64,000 nucleotides of DNA from Larus michahellis (GCF_964199755.1 NC_133910.1:12780711-12844710), one strand, 5' to 3'; positions 25,233 to 37,440 are shown, counted from the stretch's first letter. Numbers and translations are program-made. The notes: generated from the letters alone by a model not told the origin.

Positions 25233-28200
25233 GTAAGGTGTCCCCCTACCCCCCCTGCATGTTTCCTTCCCCCCCGAATACCCGCTGAGCCGGGTCTCCA
25301 CCGGGAAGGGCAGCTGGACCTCACCCAACAGCAGTGAGCACGACCCCCAGAATGTCCATTTTCAGTTATTTCCCCACTATGTTGCAGTGCTGAGTAGCTG
25401 ATTCTTCAGTTTAGGATGTCCTAAGGGGTGGCCTTACAGAGATTTAATGGTCTTTTATGGTTGTGAGGCTGGGGAGAAGGTTTGGGTGCAAAGCCACTTG
25501 ATTGATGTGCAATGTTTTGGAGCCGGTTTTCCTCTTTGTTTTACAGCTGGTGAGTGGCCACGCTGAATTTGGGGTTTAAATTGTATCCAGAGCCTCTTGC
25601 TATGCTTCTGTTGTTTTAGCCAAAAGCACGTAGTCAAATTATTGATTTTGCAATTGCTAACTGGTGATGGGAGCAATGCTGGAGTCAGGGGAGCGTCTGC
25701 ACTGGGAAAGGAAAGACTGAAACATGCTGCTGAGTTATCAAGAAAAATAACGATTAAGCCTCCACCCTGGCAGAGCGGTTTGAAAACGTGTCTTTCACCA
25801 GGCTCAGAATCACCCTGCCTTCCCTCCTGTGGGAATAACGGGTGGAGAAAGTCAGTTGTCCGTACTTATACAAAATAATTCATATTCCTTCTCCCAGCAG
25901 TATGTGCTCTGTACGTCACGTCGCTGCTGAGTGCCTCTGCACACACACGGGCTGGGGACCTAAAGCAGCATCTGCACTGGAAAGTCTCCTATTTAACGCC
26001 ATGGCAATGCTCTGCTAAAGGATACGAAGGAAATAGCCCAGCAACCCAACAGATATTGCATTTACCTCTTCTCCCCACCCATCTCAAGGCATCTCATGAG
26101 GGTTGTCGTGTCCCTTGTACGGAGTCAGAGAAACTGAGGCAGGATAAAGCACCTTCCCGGTGTGAAAAGCTCATCCGCGGCAGCAGGTTGGGTAAAGGAG
26201 GGCTCTGAACCAGGGCAGGCTCTTCTTCCTAAGGATCCACCACTCAGACCTCCAATTAAAACACAATGAGGGGGGGGAATTCTGCCAGTTCCATAAAACT
26301 AGTTATTAAAAACATCCCAGCTGAGCGCCCCCCCCAGCACCCCAGGGAAGCCAGACATCTAGGGTTTCATTTTGCACCAGTTTTGTGTCTGCTCCACCGC
26401 CCCGAGAAGCCAATAGGAAAATTGGCACGTGTTTTGACGGAAGGTGGAACAGGTCCTCGCCGAAGAGGTTGAAGAGGCAAAATGTCTGTGCGTGGGGAGG
26501 GGAAGGGAAGGCAGCTGCCAGCATGGCCGGGGGGTGTCGGACGGGCAGCAGCTGCTGCTGTTGCCTTTCTTGTAGCATCCCACTCCTGCTCCCCCAGGAG
26601 ACCTCATCAGAGCAGTGAAAGCATATGTCCATCGCAGACAAGTGCTGCGACGCCAGCCAGAAACACGCTCTTTGTCTTCCACCCTTTCTTCCCTCCCTCC
26701 ACCCCCTGGCCCCGTCTCTGGACTCCCCGAACCCAATCTCAAGCAGAGAAAAGAATTACGGCCGTGGTGCAATCTTTTCGAGAAACCGCAGCGAGCCAAA
26801 GGACTCGCAGCAATTCCCATTATAAATAATATCAGCATCCCCGCTGGGCCGTGACAGCCAGGATTGTTCCAAGGGCGTCCTGCCAAGCGGCAAAGGGACT
26901 TCTTCAGAAACGGCGAAGGACGGTGGTGCTACCACTGGAGAAGTCGCCGGGCTGAGTGCTCGGAGGAAAAGGCGAGCGCCAGGCAAACACTGGGAGCATT
27001 CCTCTGATCGCACTGGAAAATTTCTCTTGGCTTGGTCTGCATTTGTGTTGCATGACAATGGAGGTTTTTTTTGCAAATAACCTAATCAATGAGCTAATGG
27101 GCAGAAAGCAGCGGCTTTTAAGGGGGTGCACTAATGAGTGAATTCCCCAGTATTCAGTCTGGCCATATAAACCCTTTTTAGCCTGGACAGTGACCTGGCA
27201 CCCAGGCACATTTCATCAGGACACTCATTTTGAATTGTTTTACAAGAATCTTTCGCAATTAGACCCGTAACCCCAGAGTCCTCCTCCTGCTGGAGAGGAC
27301 GTCCCTGCGCCGCCCGCGGCTTGGCTTGAAGCAGCTTGGCCATCAGATTGCAAATTCTGGCACAGACCAAGAGGCAAACTACAGCTCGTCCACAAATAAT
27401 TCTACTAAGAGAGAAGAATGCTGATTCTCAGGCAATTTGCAATCGGGAACGGTGACATTATCTCTCAAATACATTCATTACCGCCTATCGGTGACCCTGG
27501 CGTATTGGAGGCTGTTCTGTTCTGGCTGGCCATCCTCTCCACAGCCACGCAAAGGCTGTCTCAGGCCAGTTGATAAGAGCCTTTACCTTAGAAGCACAGA
27601 ATCACAGAATGGTTCGGGTTAGAAGGGATCTTAAAGATCATCTAGTTCCGACCCCCTGCCACGGGCAGGGACACCTCCCACCAGACCAGGTCACCCAAAG
27701 CCCCATCCAGCCTGGCCTTGTGTGTAAGGAACTAGTTTTCTAATGCTTTTTTCTCTTTTTTTTTTCTTTTTTAAAATAGTTTTACCATGTATGTGATGGC
27801 CCCGGCTTATCAGTGCTGTGCTTCATGCGCTACGATATCCTGGAGTACTTCAGCATCTATGGAACTGCTCTCTCCATCTGGGTGTCCCTGATGGGTAAGC
27901 ACCGCTCTCTCGGCGTTCCTACCGGGCACCGACGTTTGCAGGTCGGGCAGGATCTCTCGGCATCGCTGCCGGGACGGTTAGTGGGTACAGTCCCCAGGAA
28001 TGCTGTTGTCTTTGAGCTCCCGTCTGCAAGACTTTTAGCTCTGAGACAGTCCTTTATGGAAGCCAGCCTGTGCTACGGGTGAATCCATTTTTGTCTCGCT
28101 CATGCCTTGGGAAGCCATTGCACTCGGTGGGGCCCAGAACACACGTGAAAACTGTCCTGAGTGATGGCTGGGGTTTTGCTCTTGGAGACAAACAGAGCTC

Positions 28201-31200
28201 TGGCGCCGGGTGTTTGTGTCAGTCGGGTGTTCCTCTGCCTTCACCAGCGCTTACGCGTGTCCTTACAACAGCAGAACTATTTATTTCAAATTGGCAAGTA
28301 ACACGTGCAGCCTTGTGCTTTAGTTCAAGGCAGGACAGCACTATGAGATAACTCAGTCATAAACCTCATATATCAGGGGATCTCCTGTTCCTCCTTGTTT
28401 TCCCCACACTGAGCCCATCAGCTCGTCCTGTCCGGGCTCGGGGGCATTAAGAAATGCAGAACCTGCCACTTCCCTCGGTAGCATGCAAACCAAAGTGCTT
28501 TAGTCAAAACAAATATATCTTCCTAGTTTATCAAAAGCCTAGTCTGGGCTGACGGGAAATATTAGATCTGCTCGGAAAAAGCAGAAATATATTTCACTTC
28601 CTTTTTATTAAAAATCTTGACGCTTTCCCTATTACTCGGTTTTCCTTTTCCCACATTCTCTTCGCTTGCTTTTTTTCTCAGTTTGTTCCTCACTTGCCAC
28701 TGAGACAAGGTATAAGAGAGGTGAAAAAAAATATGGCAGAAGTAAAGAAGGGGATGCTGTCCCAGGCACGGGTCTGTCCCTCCTCCGTTCTCTGCCAAGG
28801 AGCGCAGACAGCAGCATCCCCTTCCAGGGCATGCGACCGCATAAATCTTGCATTCAGGGAAAAAATGAGTGGGGGAAATATTAACTTTAAAAATGGCTCT
28901 GCTCCCCCAAGGCGCGAGTCCCATGGTGGGCTCCCACACTGCCCACGGCACTTCGGTGTTCCCTCTGCTCGGCTAGAAAAGGCAATGAGGCAAATCCCCT
29001 CCGAAGGGCGCTTTCAGTGGATAACGGCAGTGTCAGGGTAGGTCAGAGCTGATCCAGACACTTTGGCTCCTTGCAGCAAAATTCAACTTGATTGCTTCAT
29101 TACTGCATTCAAAAACCTTGCAAAAAAATACAAATCCTGGACTACGATGTTTAAAATATTGACCCGCGGGGAAACAACAGAGATTAAAATACGGACATTA
29201 TCCCTTAGCCAAACTCCCTATAAAACCACGATCCAAGGACATGGAAGGTGTGGTGACTGAAGCCCAGGGAAGCCTCTCGCCGTGGCTTGTAAAGCCCGAG
29301 CGCACATGTGCGGACGCAGACCCTCGGGCACGCTTCCCGGAATGCAAATCCAGGACAGCCATAACACAGCTGTGCGAGCTGGAAAAGCATGGAGCCCACT
29401 GGGATCCATAACTTTTATCAGTTATTACCCCATTCTGTGCTAAACAAAAGCCTCTAATAATTTACTCGCACTGGCGACTTCCAGCTTGCAAACCTCAGGC
29501 AGGTGCCGGCTCGGCCGGGCAGCCCGCTCCCCGTCGCACCGGCGAGCGCGGTCCCACCAGAGCGGGGTGATGGAGGCAGCATCGGGGTGAGCCGGAATGT
29601 TTGGGAGGGTTGGAGGTGTAGGACGAACCCAAGAGCCAACGGCGGGTGCAAGTCTTTGCAATCACCTCCGACTTCTTGGTCAAGGCAGAAAGGGGAATAT
29701 GGGTGGGACATCTCCTTTAACTTCCACACGCAACACTGAGTGTAAGACCTCTAAAATCAGCTCCTAGTCCCGCCACTCCGATTCCTCGGCACTCTTCACC
29801 CCTGTGTGCCTCAGTTTCCCCAGCTGTGAGGCATAAGAAGGGCAAACGGGACCTGGATGCAATGCTGAGTGTCCCCAGGGCACCCAGACAGCCCCAGAAA
29901 GGCTTTAGGGGAGCAGGCGAGGAAGGGGGTGGGTGAGCTGATGCTCCCTGTGCTCGGTGCCGTGCAGCCCTGGCAGAGTTTGACGAGCCGAAGAGATCGA
30001 CCTTCGTCATGTTCGGCGTCCTCACCATCGCCGTGAGGATCTACCACGACCGCTGGGGATACGGCGTCTACTCGGGACCCATCGGGACGGCCGTCCTGGT
30101 GATAACCGTGAAATGGGTACGTAGGGAAGGGCACTGTGCCGGGGCTTTGCAGGATGCTCGTGGTGGGGAAGGGGCTGAGCCCTGCACAGAGGGCTCCGAC
30201 ATCCACCAGAGGTTTCCTCCTCGAGGTCCAGCTCTCGCAGCACAGGCCATCACTTCTCCTTCAGCCCGAGCAGAAAGCAGGCAGACAGCAAGCAGCCTTT
30301 GTGATAAACGCCAGATTCGATCGGTCTGAGCAATCTACCACATCTGTCCCTGCGTTTCTAATCAGGAGGAACGTATTTATGGAGTTTTTACAGCTACTCA
30401 GAGGCAGAGGGGTCTGCTCAACTGCCCCGGAGCCGGTGGAAGACGGGGATAAAACACCGTGATAAGGTGGGAAGGAATCTGCCTGTAGTCTGCCTGAATG
30501 TGGCTGGCAGCTCCTGGGACAGTGGGGCACCGTGCCACAGCGTGTGCCCCACGCGCAGCAGATGCTGTGACCCGGGTGGGAGCACGGGTGGCAGAGCCAT
30601 GGGCAGGAATGGGCATGGCAATAAAAGGGAAAAGAGAAGTAATGGGGCAAAAATTGCAGGAAGATGCTGATGAGCATCATGGAAATGCAGCGATGCAAGT
30701 CCTGGCTACGGACTGTCCCTAAGCCCCGTCTACCACCTGGCCGGTAGCTAAAAGCAAGTGGCCATGACAGAGAGGGGATGGGCAAGGAGGGGACCAAGGC
30801 AGGGGACCACCCTGCATCCCCCAGCCTGAGGATGCTGTGCTGGGATCCGCTCTCCCAGAGACTGGGATTGCGAGGGCACACGCTCCCTGAGCTGGGTTTG
30901 GGGCTGAATATTAAGAAAACGGGAACGAAGCAGGAGGAGCCCTGGCAGGAGGCAGGCAGAGGTGCTTCCCACGTGCGGGCAGGCCCCACAGCCTGGGGGG
31001 GCGGGTCTGCGGGCTTTGCGGGCTTTTATTTCAGCATTTATGGGATCTTTTGTATGCGGAGCAACCGGCTAAATCCAGGTGAATACACTTGGGGTGCTCT
31101 CTCTTTTCCTTCCAGCTACAGAAGATGAAAGAGAAGAAAGGGCTCTATCCAGACAAGAGCGTCTACACCCAGCAGATCGGTCCTGGCTTCTGCTTCGGGG

Positions 31201-32432
31201 CGTTAGCGCTGATGCTGCGGTTCTTCTTTGAGGTACCCGTTTGCGCACGCAATCCCTCTGACTTTACAAGGTGTAAAGGACGTTACCAAGACAGGAGACC
31301 TCCGCCTTCGCACCGCCGGGCTGCATCCAGCCTCGGACAAAAACCCAGCTCAGAGGCGGGTCTCTGGGCTTGGCTTGCCGGGGTCTGGTGGCAGGGACAA
31401 GGGCTTGTCCCCATCCCAGCCCCTGGCCCGTTAACTGCGAGTGACGCGCAGGGTGACGCTTGCCCTCTTTCTCCCCCGTTAAGTGAGTCACAAGGACAGA
31501 GGCCACGCTTTCTTCAGCCGCACGTGGTCCTCAAAATGGCTTTGTCAAATGCGAGCGGGGTTTTTTTGGAAACCGGGCGTGGGTGACTTAAGGACACCCC
31601 GCAGAGCCACAGCAGGGACTGGATGTGACTCAGGCATGGCCGGATCCAAAGCTGGCTCACGCCAGAGAAAAGACTCTCCGTTGGCTCCCAGGGGCACTCG
31701 ATCCCTTGTTTATAACCTTTTGCTCTCTCCACTTTGGCCAGTCCGCCCGTCCTGCGCAAAAGCGTCCGTCTGTCCCGCGCGGGGCTGGCGACCGCCCCCG
31801 GCAGCGCTGCCGGTCGCGCCTGCGCTCAGCCCTGCCGTTATGGCTGCTCTGTGCCTTGGGAGCTGCTAGATACAACCTCACAGTCATCCCCAAGGATTAT
31901 TTTTCAAAGCATTTAGTAATTGCAAATTCTAGCAGAACATAAAAATGTCACTTAGCAGAAACCGCCTCCCCCCGCGTCCCGGCCTCGCCGCCGCGTCCTT
32001 TGCGGGGTAATGAAACACTTCATTCAAGAATTGGGAAATGTGCAAATTGGAATGTGTTAAATCCACTTTGACTTTTTTTTTTTTTTTTTTTTAAGGCTGG
32101 AAATCCTTTCTTCTTTGACAGCAAAAAGAGGCAGAATGCTCAGGAATTTTTTTTATTTTTTTTTTATTCCTTTCCTTTTGACTATGTGCAGAAACTTAAT
32201 GTTTTGCACCTAACGCAGACGCCTCCCCGGGCACCGCTGCTCCCGCGGCCCCAGCAGGTCTCACTAACGCTCTCCCCGCTTGCAGGAATGGGATTACACC
32301 TACGTGCACAGCTTCTACCACTGCGCCTTGGCCATGGCCTTCGTGCTGCTGCTGCCCAAGGAGAACAAGAAGGCCGGGAGCGCCGGGACGCCCGCCAGGC
32401 TGGACTGCTCCACGCTCTGCTGCTGCGTCTGA
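25098..32432 (+). CDS. MYMK: Myomaker (TMEM8C), myoblast fusion protein
   Basis: Plasma-membrane protein that drives hemifusion of myoblasts during muscle fibre formation, working with myomixer. Five exons: 25098-25232, 27780-27894, 29968-30116, 31116-31232 and 32286-32432. All junctions are in phase, giving 220 residues; vertebrate orthologues are about 220-221. The protein opens MGSLVAKLLLPT, is hydrophobic through seven predicted membrane segments, keeps the family landmarks FDEPKRSTF, AVRIYHDRWGYGVYSGP, YPDKSVYTQQIGPG and TYVHSFYHCALAM (conserved histidines), and ends in a cysteine cluster (C213, C217-C219) that is palmitoylated in mammals. The start has a purine at -3 and matches the invariant family N-terminus. 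Neighbours ADAMTSL2 and SLC2A6 are the same as in human, supporting orthology. Confidence 0.97.
26110..26225 (+). repeat. MIR-like SINE fragment in MYMK intron 1
   Basis: The block order GAGAAACTGAGGCAGGA, AAGCACCTTCCC, GGCAGCAGG, AGGGCTCTGAACCAGGG follows the 3' half of the ancient MIR SINE. It is heavily diverged. The call is made by eye and would need a profile search. Confidence 0.5.
27595..27720 (-). mobile_element. 5'-truncated CR1 LINE fragment
   Basis: Begins with two tandem octamers CACAGAAT, the reverse complement of the CR1 3' terminal repeat ATTCTGTG. It continues with the familiar CR1 tail (GGTTCGGGTTAGAAGGGATC, AAAGATCATCTAGTTCCGACC, CCACGGGCAGGGACACCTCCC) and stops abruptly after CAGCCTGGCC. 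Only the last 125 bases survive. The element is antisense to MYMK and sits in intron 1 just upstream of exon 2. CR1 is the dominant LINE of birds and other sauropsids. Confidence 0.92.
27780..27894 (+). CDS. MYMK: MYMK exon 2
   Basis: Residues 46-83 plus one base: FYHVCDGPGLSVLCFMRYDI and the IYGTALSIWVSLM membrane segment. The acceptor follows a long pyrimidine stretch (AAAATAG); donor ATGG/GTAAGC. A CR1 fragment ends only 59 bases upstream of this exon. Confidence 0.96.
29765..29875 (-). repeat. MIR-like SINE fragment in MYMK intron 2
   Basis: The plus strand reads GTGTGCCTCAGTTTCCCCAG followed by CTGTGAGGCATAAGAAGG, the typical reverse complement of the MIR core. It ends about 90 bases before exon 3. 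Diverged; identification is by eye. Confidence 0.5.
29968..30116 (+). CDS. MYMK: MYMK exon 3
   Basis: Residues 84-133: LAEFDEPKRSTFVMF and AVRIYHDRWGYGVYSGP, the most conserved part of the protein. Acceptor CCGTGCAG, donor TGG/GTACGT, phase 0. Confidence 0.97.
31116..31232 (+). CDS. MYMK: MYMK exon 4
   Basis: Residues 134-172: LQKMKEKKGLYPDKSVYTQQ, then a membrane segment ending in MLRFFFE. Acceptor CTTCCAG, donor GAG/GTACCC, phase 0. Confidence 0.97.
32073..32092 (+). repeat. Poly-T run (20 nt) in MYMK intron 4
   Basis: A pure T20 run followed by further T-rich sequence (32147-32167). Both lie upstream of exon 5 and may add to its pyrimidine tract. Confidence 0.85.
32286..32432 (+). CDS. 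MYMK: MYMK exon 5 with stop codon
   Basis: Residues 173-220: EWDYTYVHSFYHCALAM, the last membrane segment and the cytosolic tail LDCSTLCCCV. Stop TGA at 32430-32432. Acceptor CTTGCAG. Confidence 0.96.
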   Translation, partial: EWDYTYVHSFYHCALAMAFVLLLPKENKKAGSAGTPARLDCSTLCCCV

Positions 32433-33165
32433 GCCACCCGGGCGAGGGAGGCACTTGTTTTTCCGCTCCTAGGGTGATGGAAGGGCGCAAGCAAAAGCAA
32501 AATGCCAGCCCGTTGTGTTTTCCTCTGGGACACCGGCATCAATTCCCACCAGCTCCGTGCACACCCTGGGCTTTTCTTCCCTTTCCGCCATCAGCCCTAG
32601 CAGAGGTTGCGCTTGCAGTTTGCCATTTATCTCTGCTTCTCTCTGGAGAAGCGCTTCTCTGGGCTGCAACCCTCAGGAGACACTTCGCTCTCGGGCCATG
32701 TCACCACCTGGGCTGTCCCCTGCACTGTCCCCGGAGGACGTGAGTTGTCCCCCCTGTGCAGATTCTCCCAGCCTGAGCACACAGGGCTTCATTTTTCATG
32801 CCCGATTAACAGAACCTGTTATTTTTTGTGAGATGTTCACTATTTTATTTATGCATTCTCTCGATGTAAATAATATATACTAACAAAGACTTTGCAAGTG
32901 TGCTGTGCCAGTGCCTCCTGCGCGGTGCAAGAAACTTCCCAGCTCGGGTCCCGCTCGGTCGAGGGCAGATGCCAGCCCCAAAGTGGAGCTCGGAGCACGG
33001 CCACCCCTTCCCCTGCCCGCAGCCATCCCCGGCCTGGCGGGACCTTCAACAGCGGGCACTTTGTCCTTGCAGACCTGCCCGGGCAGTGCCGGCAGCAGGT
33101 GCGCTTGCGGAGAGCCTCCTTAGTATGGAAAGTACATGGAAAATTAAAGGCAGAGAAAAGAAGCT
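32433..33165 (+). other. MYMK: MYMK 3' UTR (extent inferred)
   Basis: Follows the stop codon. No canonical AATAAA was found nearby; the best signal is ATTAAA at 33143-33148. An AU-rich stretch with ATTTA (about 32820-32880) lies inside and could affect mRNA stability. The true end is unknown. Confidence 0.4.
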
Positions 33166-34307
33166 CCTGGAGGGAGGGGGGAGGGCTGTAAGCCTATAAC
33201 ATCTCCTCTAACAGACTATTTACTATAGCAGAAGTGTATGATTTATTTAGACTGTCTGGGAAAAACGCCAAGACTATATGTCATGGACAATTAGAGCAGT
33301 ATTGATATACAGTGATGTCCACAGAAAGCCCACATTAAGCCTGGGTTCCTCTGGAAGAGAAATCCACCCCGGTCATTCATCAGAGAAACTTCCTGCGACG
33401 GGGCAACAACCAAAACTGAATGAGCTTCCAACAAAAATATAAATGAATTATGAACCCCCGAGCATCCAAGAGTCACTGGCTAGGGGTGGCACAGCCGCCG
33501 CAGCTGCACGCAGAGGCAGCGCTAGCAAAGAGTTTTCAAAGGGTTCCCCAGCACCTAAACCAACACAGCGCACCGGGGCTTGTCCAGCATCCAGCCCCCA
33601 GGACGTTCTGCAAGATGCTCTGAGGGTTTGTGTGCAACACTTCCCCCATTGCTTGCACAATACTGGGGTACTTTGCCACACAAGGACTGCTCAGGGCATC
33701 CCCAAAAAGCAGTCCCAAGTGCTTTGATTCCTAATTCAGAGCTGAATGCAAGAAGCACCTTGGCGCTATATGCAAGAGGCGGCTCCGAGGGTGCGCAGAT
33801 GCTTCCCAAAGGGTCACCCACATGGGCGTCCCATGGCCAGGACCTCGCTGGCTCTCACTGAGTCGTCTCTCAGCACATCTCTCAGTGTGCATTACCCCAC
33901 GGTGTGCATTACCCCACGTGCAGATCTCAACACTGACCCCCCCCCCAGCAGCCTGACCAGCACCGCCAGCAGCCTCCATCCCTCCACACACCCTCTGCTA
34001 CTTGCTGCAGCGGCTGATCAGAGGCACCCTGACCCCCCCGACTCATTTGGTGGCTATTTGGTCCCTCCAACGTGCCTGACCCTGCAGCAAACCCCGGCAG
34101 CTGGTGGGCGGCGTGGGCACGGGGGGAGCCCAGCGGATGAAGCGCTGGGAGGAGAGGCAGGGGGTGACCGCGATGCCTTACTGCAGCTGAGCGGGAGGGA
34201 AAACAGGTTGGCAAACCCCTTGCAAACAAGGAGGGCGCGTTCGCTAAGGCCCAGCTGAGTAAATGAAAGCTCCTGCTCCTACCTGCCATGCATTCAGGTG
34301 TGACGCC

Positions 34308-34330
34308 AAAAAAAAAAAAAAAAAAAAAAA
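34308..34330 (+). repeat. Poly-A run (23 nt)
   Basis: A pure A23 run. No retrogene or LINE body could be recognised upstream of it. Confidence 0.9.
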
Positions 34331-34614
34331 TCAAAAAAAGTGTATTGCATACAACAAAATCCCAGGCAAGGTTTGCTTTTTTCCCTCTCCCCTCTGATGC
34401 CCCAGGGCACCGCTCCATGCAAACCATCCGTCCCTTTGCACCCGCTGTGGGACCAGCGCACATCCTCGGGGCCGAATCACAACCGGGCACGTCCGCGGGG
34501 TCCCTGCCCGATCAGCCCCCGCCGCGGCAGCACCGGGCACCCCAGCACCCGGGAGGAAGGTGGACGGGGCTGAATTCGCTATCGCAGGGGCAGGATATCC
34601 CCTGCAATACAAAC

Positions 34615-34631
34615 GGGGGGGGGGGGGGGGG
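34615..34631 (+). repeat. Poly-G run (17 nt)
   Basis: A pure G17 run between GC-rich and AT-rich sequence. Such runs are error-prone in sequencing, so the exact length may be wrong. Confidence 0.85.
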
Positions 34632-35035
34632 AATATTATAAACATTTACAGCAACGTAGACAAAACAGTCTCTTGTAACCTTTTAGCGCTGCCGAGAGCT
34701 TTGCCTGTAAGAGCTCTTGAGCCCCTGCCAAAAATTCTTGCTGTTTTCATAAGAGTAGGTGTTTTCGTCTAAGGTGCAGTCTGAGTGCTGTGACCTTTGT
34801 CATGTCTGCTACTGAAATTTCCTGCTTCTCTGTTATTCTCTTCTTTGGTAAGACGATATGAAACCCAAAACTTTTATTGCCCCTTTTAAAGCGCCTTTAT
34901 AGCTCCCCGTCTACTTCATATACTGTCTTATTCTCGAACGCTGGGATATTACTTATGGGATCCGGGCTTGATGCTGCAAAAGGCATTTGGGTTTTGCGAA
35001 GCCCAAACCGCCCAGGCTTTTTTTAAGATCATCCT

Positions 35036-35085
35036 GGGGGGGGGGGGAGGGGAAGAAAAAAAGAAAGAAAAAAGGAAAAAAGGAA
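35036..35085 (+). repeat. Polypurine tract (50 nt)
   Basis: G-run followed by GA/AAG repeats without any pyrimidine over 50 bases. Confidence 0.8.
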
Positions 35086-36989
35086 TGAGAGAGGAGGGAC
35101 GGGGCTTTCTGCTCCGGAGGCATCGGCATCTGCTACCAGCGCAGCGGCAGAGAGCGGCAAGAAGGGCAGGCAGGAGCCTGCCAGCCTCCCCCCTGCTCCA
35201 CCATGTCTCCCCAAGCACAAAAGCCCATTTGCTTCGTGTCTGGGCCGCAGTGACAGCGTGGGGTGCCCGCTGGCCCCGGAGGGACGGCATCGCACGGCCT
35301 CCATCCCCTGCCGGCTCTGCCCCGCAGCCAGCCGCTCAGATGTGGTCGGGCCCTGCAGCCGGTGCCGGACCCGGTGCTGGCACTGGGGGACGCCAGCCCT
35401 GCTCGGGGGGGCTCCCGCACACCCCATTTGCCCCCTGGGTTTCAGCGTCAGGACAGACCACATGAAGGATGCGTGTCCCCAGGCCAGGGCTGATGCAAAG
35501 CCACAAGAGCCGGGCGCCGGTGCCGAGGCTTCGTGCTCCCATCCCACCCCTCGGGCTGCGGGGCATCGCCTCCGCCACACGCAGGGACTGGGCTTGGAGG
35601 GGTCTCGCAGGACCTGGCTCCCCTCTGCGTGCTCCCCGGCATTCCCACGGCTGGAGGAACGGGGACCTGGCCTGCTGAGCGGGAGAGGGCTGGCCCCACT
35701 GGGATCTCGCAGCAGGCGCAGGGGCCAGCGCGCAATGATGGGGTGGAACCGTCCCCTCTAGGGGACACATGTTCCCCCATCCTTGCCTGCAGCAGGGCCA
35801 GGATGAGAGGGGAATTAGGACCTACTCCTTCTCCAGGGGAGGCTTCCAGAGATGTCTAGTCGGGCTCGGTGCCAGCTAATCTTCCAGGCAAACTTTATCC
35901 AGATCCCTTTGGCTGCAGAAAGTGAAAAACTAGCCAGACCAAAACATAAAAGCCTGGTTTCTGCTGCCAGCTGTATGGGGCACTCCAGAAAATGCCTTAT
36001 CACCCCGTGATTTTGAAAGACCGCTTCGGGTTATTTTCCACGCGCTGCTCTTCCCTCCTCACCCTCATTCCGCCGTTCCTCCATGCACACTCAAGTTGCG
36101 AGACAGCCTGGCCAGCCCTCCCAGGTGAACTCACAGACCATGGCTTTCCTTCTAACCATTTTTATGCCCTTTATGCCGTGCTGATGCTACCCTGCTTCAG
36201 AAAGTGCCGTTGCTTCAGCTTAAGGCAGATGTAGCTCATGGGAAGCAGAGATGGACAACCCAAGGAGATGCATCCACCAGGACTACCAGTGAAGTCCTGC
36301 CTCCCCCCAGGGAGCACCAAAGAAACCCGATTTCCCTGGAAATTCAAAACCGGTGATTTTTTTTGTGCAGGTAGAGGCAGGAGCTCTGTGGGGAGCCCAA
36401 GGGAGAGGTCTTGACCTGGGTTCCTCCATCACCCTCCAGTTGTGATGTGCAGGAGATGTCTGTCCTGTAACAGGGATGCAGGGGTGAAAGGGACTCCCCA
36501 CCGATGTCCTACACAGACATTGTGGAGCCCTGGGACATGGTACAGATGCACTATGAGAAACCAGCCCCATCCATCAGCCTGGAAAAAAGGGGAGATGGAG
36601 CAACGGAAGCACCTATCTGGGGCCACTCGGTATCTCTCAGCTTCGCTCCAGCTGCCCCAACCCCAACGCATATCTTTTTCGGGGTGCACAAAGAAAATCT
36701 CCTGCACTTCAGAGGAGTCGGGGGGCAGCCAAGAATTGCCGGGTGGGATTTGCCATGGCTGGTGCTGCTCTGCAGAAACAACACCTTTCTGCAGCGGCGC
36801 AGTATGGAGTTAGAGCAGATGCAGCCGGGGGGTCAGTACAGCGGTACCTCCTGCGTGGGTGCAGAGCTGCCCAACCCAGCACCAGCAAGAGAAAAAAAAC
36901 ATCAACTCATCGGGATTTTGCTTAAAACAACGCCATACAAACATCCTGGGAGATTTTTCTTCTCTTCTTCTTTCCTCTCAGCCCTTCAG

Positions 36990-37440
36990 CAAGACTTCCA
37001 ACCAAACTTTCCAGCCTGGTTGGCACGGGCAGGGCAGCCCCATCCCGGAGCAGCTCGGCAGCCTCCAGCAGCGACGAGGTATTTTGGGGGCAGGGGGGAG
37101 CTCGGCTGCAGCGCCGCAGATGGGCTGAGCCGCTCGGCTCCCGGGGGGTCGGCCAGGGAGCCCCTCGCACACTCGCAGGTGTCCGCTCCCCCCCGGCAGC
37201 GCCGGAGACGGATGCGGATGGTGGACTCGACCCAAGCGAACAAACCCGAGCGCCGAGTCCCCGAGCCGGGGCAGGGGAGATGCGAAGCAGCCGGGCTCGC
37301 TCAGCTCTTGCGGGGATGCTTTCGCAGCTGCAAAAACTCGCTCCGGGTCCAGGTTGGGTGTCTCCAGCCTCCCTGCTCCTCCGGCGGAGCGGTCCCAGGG
37401 AACGGCGGTCCAAGGTTTTTGGTTTAGGCCAATCTCCCAG
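36990..37440. promoter_or_regulatory. Orphan CpG-rich island in the desert
   Basis: About 450 bases with dense CpG and high G+C, 4.5 kb downstream of MYMK and 19 kb upstream of SLC2A6. No exon of a known gene is visible in it. It could mark the start of an unannotated transcript or an enhancer. The call rests on composition only. Confidence 0.4.

Larger units (their letters stand above)
33166..36985. other. Intergenic, left part of the MYMK-SLC2A6 desert
   Basis: No gene recognised. It contains a two-copy tandem of GTGTGCATTACCCCACG (about 33886-33920), an A23 run (34308-34330), a G17 run (34615-34631) and a 50-base polypurine tract (35036-35085). Open frames are GC-driven. Confidence 0.6.

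Noticed and set aside
36504..37427. Open frame of 307 codons on the plus strand
   Set aside because: It has no recognisable domain, and its composition follows local GC content. It overlaps other long frames on the opposite strand and runs through a CpG island, where stop codons are rare by chance.
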